Of a DNA stretch of 18,821 nt, positions 16,022 to 18,821 are shown piece by piece. Both the position numbers and the translations under genes were made by a program. The stretch's first letter is position 1. Each line of letters opens with the position of its first letter. This DNA comes from RUG11551 sp045586185. Its GTDB lineage: Bacteria > Planctomycetota > Planctomycetia > Pirellulales > Thermoguttaceae. The notes under the pieces were generated by a model. That model searched no databases and was not told the DNA's origin. It saw only the letters and a list, made by a program, of their open reading frames with translations. The stretch covers positions 1-18,821 of the forward strand of contig JAZMZV010000167.1 of the NCBI GenBank assembly GCA_045586185.1, read 5' to 3'.

Positions 16022-16130
16022 GGGGTTCGCCTTCGGCGAATTTAAAACTGCTGCTTCAAACTGCTGCTTACTGTTTCAGTAGATTAAAACCCATAGTTGC
16101 AAATAAAGAACCGCTCCGCGGTTCCTACTA

Positions 16131-16158
16131 CTGCCTACAGCCTACTGCCTACTGCCTC
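16131..16158. repeat. Heptamer array CTGCCTA (4 units), inverted orientation
   Basis: Units CTGCCTA, CAGCCTA, CTGCCTA, CTGCCTC are the reverse complement of the TAGGCAG arrays. It follows the perfect hairpin GAACCGC-TCC-GCGGTTC at 16108-16124. With the array at 15965 it forms a wide inverted pair in the cutA-ABC-F gap. Confidence 0.8.
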
Positions 16159-16166
16159 CCCACTCA

Positions 16167-16190
16167 CTCGCAACTCGCAACTCGCAACTA
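16167..16190. repeat. Heptamer array CTCGCAA (3 units) at an ABC-F start codon
   Basis: Three exact CTCGCAA units plus CTA end 3 nt before the ATG at 16193, in the place where a ribosome-binding site would normally be. Confidence 0.85.
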
Positions 16191-16192
16191 AA

Positions 16193-18193
16193 ATGATATA
16201 CCTATCCCTTCAGTCGGTCAGAAAACATTTCAGCGCAGAGCCGGTTTTAATGGACGTCAGTTTTGAGATTCGTCCCGGGGAGCGCGTTGGGCTGGTCGGT
16301 CCAAACGGAACCGGCAAAACGACGCTCATGAAAATTATCGCCGGGAAAGAGGACGCGGACGGCGGCAAGATCGAAATTCACCCGTCGGTCAGAATGGGGT
16401 ATCTGGAACAGACGCCAGACTATTCCGCCGGTCGAACGCTGATTGAAGAAGCGCGTCACGCTTTTGACGAGATTCTGTCGATGCACAAACAGGCGGAAGA
16501 ACTGGCAGCGGCGATGGCGGTTGAGCAGGACGCGAAAGAACTGGAACGTCTGGCGATAAAATACGACAATCTCCAAACGGTTCTGCACGCTCACGATGCG
16601 TACAATATAGACTATAAAGTCGAGCGCGTTCTGGAAGGGTTGGGCTTCGCCCGAAGTCAGTTCAATACGATGGTCGAGCAGCTTTCCGGCGGCGAACAGA
16701 ACCGGCTCATGCTGGCGAAACTCCTGCTGGCGGAACCGGATTTAATGCTTCTCGACGAACCGTCTAACCACCTCGACATTGAGGCGACGGAATGGCTGGA
16801 AGACTTTATCGCCAACGGGACGGCGGCTGTTCTGGTCGTCAGTCACGACCGCTATTTTCTCGATAAAACCACAACCCGAACCCTCGAGCTGTTTCGCGGC
16901 ACGGTCGATTCCTATACCGGGAACTTCTCCGCCTACTGGACGCAAAAGGCGGAACGGCTGGCGGTCGAAACCAAGACGTACGAAAAACAGCAGGAAGAAA
17001 TCGAAAAGGCGAAAGAGTTTATTCGCCGAAACCATTACGGCATGAAAGCCGGTCAGGCGGAAGACCGTCGGAAAAAGCTCGAACGCATCGTGCCCGTCCC
17101 GCCGCCGCGAAAAATCGAAGTCCCGCCGATGGGGTTCTCCAAACCGTCCCGTTCCGGCGACGTCCCGCTCAAGGTCGTCAACCTTAAAAAGAGCTACGAC
17201 AGACCGCTGTTCAAAAACGTTACATTTACCATTCAGCGCGGAGAACGCTGGGGAATTCTCGGCCCCAACGGCGCAGGCAAGACAACGCTTTTACGCTGTA
17301 TTTTAGGAAAAGAAACTCCCGACGCCGGACAGACCCAAATCGGCGGCGCGGTCAGAATCGGGTACTTCGATCAGCAGCTTCACGAAGTCCCGGACGACGC
17401 GGAGGTCATCGACTCGATTATTCCGCCCAAAGAGGAAATCGTCCGGACAGGCGAAAGCAAAGGCGGGTTCACGCCTACGATTAAAGACTTCGACGAGCCG
17501 AAACGGCGATCCATGCTCGCCCGGTTTGGCATTACCGGCGACATGGTCTTTCAAAAGGTCAGCAGCCTTTCCGGGGGCGAACGCTGCCGAGCCGCCATGG
17601 CGCGTCTGTGCGCACTGGAAGCCAACTTCCTCATTCTCGACGAACCGACAAACCACCTCGACCTGTGGGCAAGAGAAGGTCTGGAGGAATCGCTCCAAAA
17701 CTTCGACGGCGGAACCGTCCTGTTCGTCAGCCACGACCGTTACTTTATCAACCAGACGGCGGATCATCTGCTGGTTATCGAGCCGGACGGCGCCCGAATT
17801 ATCGAAGGGAACTACGACGACTATCTGAGAATGAAAAAAGGCGCAGTGAAAAACGCTGCGCCGTCAAAAGAAGAATCCCGCCCGGCAGGAACGCAAAACA
17901 AGTCTGTTACAAACAGCGCGCCCAAGACGAACCCCGGCGCCGGAACAGTTGAGAAGAAAGTCGAACCTCCCAGGAAGCGACGAAAGTTCCCGTACAGAAA
18001 AGTCGCCGAAATCGAAGCGGACATCGAAAAAACGGAACAGGAAATCGCCGATCTGCAGGAGAAATCCCTCGACCCGGCAACGCTCCGCGACGGCGCCGCA
18101 GTCAAACAGGTATTAAACGAAATCGCCCAGGCGCAGCAGCGTCTGGAATACCTCATGGAACACTGGGAAGAAGCGTCTGAGCTGAACTGGTAA
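16193..18193 (+). CDS. ABC-F family ATPase (second copy, YdiF/YheS-like)
   Basis: Cytosolic tandem ATPase of 666 residues, no membrane segments. Domain 1: Walker A GPNGTGKTT at 36-44, signature LSGGE at 164-168, Walker B LMLLDEPSNHLD at 184-195. The inter-domain helical linker is Lys/Glu rich (EKQQEEIEKAKEFIRR and following). Domain 2: Walker A GPNGAGKTT at 357-365, signature LSGGE at 459-463, Walker B FLILDEPTNHLD at 479-490. A Lys/Pro-rich stretch and a C-terminal coiled coil complete it. The linker looks more like YdiF/YheS than Uup, so it is not simply a duplicate of the gene at 13614. ABC-F proteins bind the ribosomal E site; some give antibiotic resistance, which cannot be judged here. 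The start at 16193 is chosen because the core begins there. An in-frame ATG at 16097 would translate 32 residues of repeat DNA. Confidence 0.9.
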   Translation: MIYLSLQSVRKHFSAEPVLMDVSFEIRPGERVGLVGPNGTGKTTLMKIIAGKEDADGGKIEIHPSVRMGYLEQTPDYSAGRTLIEEARHAFDEILSMHKQAEELAAAMAVEQDAKELERLAIKYDNLQTVLHAHDAYNIDYKVERVLEGLGFARSQFNTMVEQLSGGEQNRLMLAKLLLAEPDLMLLDEPSNHLDIEATEWLEDFIANGTAAVLVVSHDRYFLDKTTTRTLELFRGTVDSYTGNFSAYWTQKAERLAVETKTYEKQQEEIEKAKEFIRRNHYGMKAGQAEDRRKKLERIVPVPPPRKIEVPPMGFSKPSRSGDVPLKVVNLKKSYDRPLFKNVTFTIQRGERWGILGPNGAGKTTLLRCILGKETPDAGQTQIGGAVRIGYFDQQLHEVPDDAEVIDSIIPPKEEIVRTGESKGGFTPTIKDFDEPKRRSMLARFGITGDMVFQKVSSLSGGERCRAAMARLCALEANFLILDEPTNHLDLWAREGLEESLQNFDGGTVLFVSHDRYFINQTADHLLVIEPDGARIIEGNYDDYLRMKKGAVKNAAPSKEESRPAGTQNKSVTNSAPKTNPGAGTVEKKVEPPRKRRKFPYRKVAEIEADIEKTEQEIADLQEKSLDPATLRDGAAVKQVLNEIAQAQQRLEYLMEHWEEASELNW

Positions 18194-18268
18194 GGCGAGC
18201 CGGGGCGCGTAAGCCCCCGGAAAAATCTCACGCGGAGCCGCGGAGAAGCGGAGGATGTTCGCGAAGAA

Positions 18269-18328
18269 ATGAAAGTCGGTAATGAAGCGACCATCGGGAG
18301 CGGAATTACGCATTCGCCGTTAGGCGAA
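18269..18328. repeat. Interspersed intergenic element, copy D
   Basis: It shares ATGAAAG-CGGTAATG-AGCGA and GCGGAATTACGCAT with 3367-3411 and AGCGACCATCGGGAGCG with copies B and C. Like the copy at 3367-3432, it ends in a GC-rich hairpin. Confidence 0.65.
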
Positions 18329-18472
18329 CAAAACGATTGTCTCGCGCACGCACACGGGTGAGCCGGCACGCGGCAGTCCCCTGCCGCCTTATTGGTACAA
18401 GAAAAATCTCATTCGCAGAACAACCGCTCCGACCTGCTGGATCGCGGCTGTCTCAGCCACCGTAGAAAACCT

Positions 18473-18507
18473 CACGCGAAGTTCGCGAAGTCCGCAAAGT
18501 TTTAAAA
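18473..18507. repeat. 9-nt-period repeat (CACGCGAAG)
   Basis: CACGCGAAG, TTCGCGAAG and TCCGCAAAG are followed by TTTTAAAA. It is the inverted counterpart of the tract at 3473-3508, including the flanking TTTTAAAA. Confidence 0.75.
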
Positions 18508-18594
18508 ATGTTGCGAAGCGTGCATTTCAAATCGACGCAGCCAAAAACCTGCCTTTGCCAGCGCTAGTTTAACTTGTCTTAATATAACAGACTT

Positions 18595-18821
18595 TTATTC
18601 TTCCTTCTCAATAGCAGAGTTATATTTTTCTACGATGTTATTGAAAATAGCGTCTATTCGCTCTGAGTATGTTTTTTTCTCTTCCTGGGGAACATTACGT
18701 ATCTCTTTTCTGATACTCATAATTTCGTCAAAATCTTGATTCAAATCAGGGTATACAGATAAGAGAATGTTACAAACTTTAGCAAAGTCCTCAACGGCTT
18801 CCTGTCCCTGCGATTCTAGCA
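18595..18821 (-). CDS. C-terminal part of an unrecognised protein, cut by the window edge
   Basis: An open frame on the minus strand enters at the right edge and runs 74 codons to a TAA at 18595-18597. The visible tail is helical and charged, rich in Glu, Lys, Asn and Ile (for example MSIRKEIRNVPQEEKKTYSE), and ends EKYNSAIEKEE. No family is recognisable and the start is outside the window. The segment is clearly AT-richer than the ABC-F genes and resembles the gene at 5081 in composition. It is a coding call because codon structure stays open to the edge and the residue pattern is amphipathic. Confidence 0.6.
   Translation of the reverse strand, partial: LESQGQEAVEDFAKVCNILLSVYPDLNQDFDEIMSIRKEIRNVPQEEKKTYSERIDAIFNNIVEKYNSAIEKEE

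Larger units (their letters stand above)
18194..18594. other. Repeat-rich gene-free gap, 401 bp
   Basis: After the ABC-F stop there is a GC hairpin without T-run (18202-18220), a CGCGGAG-type short-period tract (18227-18268), an interspersed element copy with a TTCGCC-GTTA-GGCGAA hairpin (18269-18328), a CGGCAG-TCCC-CTGCCG hairpin (18371-18386), and a 9-nt-period tract (18473-18507). No ORF in it is convincing. Confidence 0.65.

Noticed and set aside
10542..16190. CRISPR array
   Set aside because: The units are 7 nt with no unique spacers, and no cas gene is present.
16097..16192. N-terminal extension of the second ABC-F protein
   Set aside because: The 32 extra residues are a translation of the hairpin and heptamer arrays; the ABC core begins at the ATG at 16193.
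18202..18220. Terminator of the second ABC-F gene
   Set aside because: There is a GC-rich inverted repeat, but an A-run instead of a T-run follows on the plus strand.

Overview
The window reads as a chromosomal segment from a bacterium of the Planctomycetes or a close PVC-type lineage. The evidence is a PEP-CTERM protein built from autotransporter-associated strand repeats, a very large hydrazine-synthase-alpha-like cytochrome fused to a SUMF1/FGE-type domain, a GYF-domain membrane protein, and a membrane-anchored VWA protein of the kind common in planctomycetes. Taxonomy is inferred from gene content; there is no rRNA or tRNA gene in the window to confirm it.

Layout, left to right. (1) 58-3366 (+): secreted, repeat-built PEP-CTERM surface protein, closed by a clear intrinsic terminator. 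(2) 3564-4724 (-): Tat-exported SGNH/GDSL hydrolase with its own promoter. (3) 5081-6178 (+): AT-rich, unrecognised secreted protein behind a perfect-consensus sigma70-type promoter. (4) A 350-bp gene-free stretch of interspersed repeats and two strong hairpins. (5) A minus-strand block: HzsA-like/SUMF1 fusion (6529-10506), GYF-domain membrane protein (10656-11957) and VWA protein (12239-13222). (6) A divergent promoter region, then a plus-strand block: Uup-type ABC-F ATPase (13614-15533), cutA (15662-15967) and a second ABC-F ATPase (16193-18193). (7) A 401-bp repeat-rich gap, then the C-terminal end of an AT-rich minus-strand gene running off the window.

The genes do not form one obvious pathway. 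The left half and middle are envelope or periplasm oriented (signal peptides, sorting signal, c-type haem motifs, membrane anchors). The right block is cytosolic: ribosome-associated ABC-F ATPases and a metal-tolerance protein.

The most unusual feature is in the gaps rather than the genes. From about 10.5 kb to 16.2 kb nearly every intergenic gap carries short tandem arrays with an exact 7-nt period but different motifs (AGCTNNN, GGCARTA, CTCCTCA, AATTCCN, CTCGCAA). They are mixed with perfect short hairpins, many with a 3-nt loop. Two arrays begin exactly at a stop codon and three end within about 15 nt of a start codon. They resemble the heptanucleotide STRR repeats known from filamentous cyanobacteria, and they are the best candidate here for something little described.
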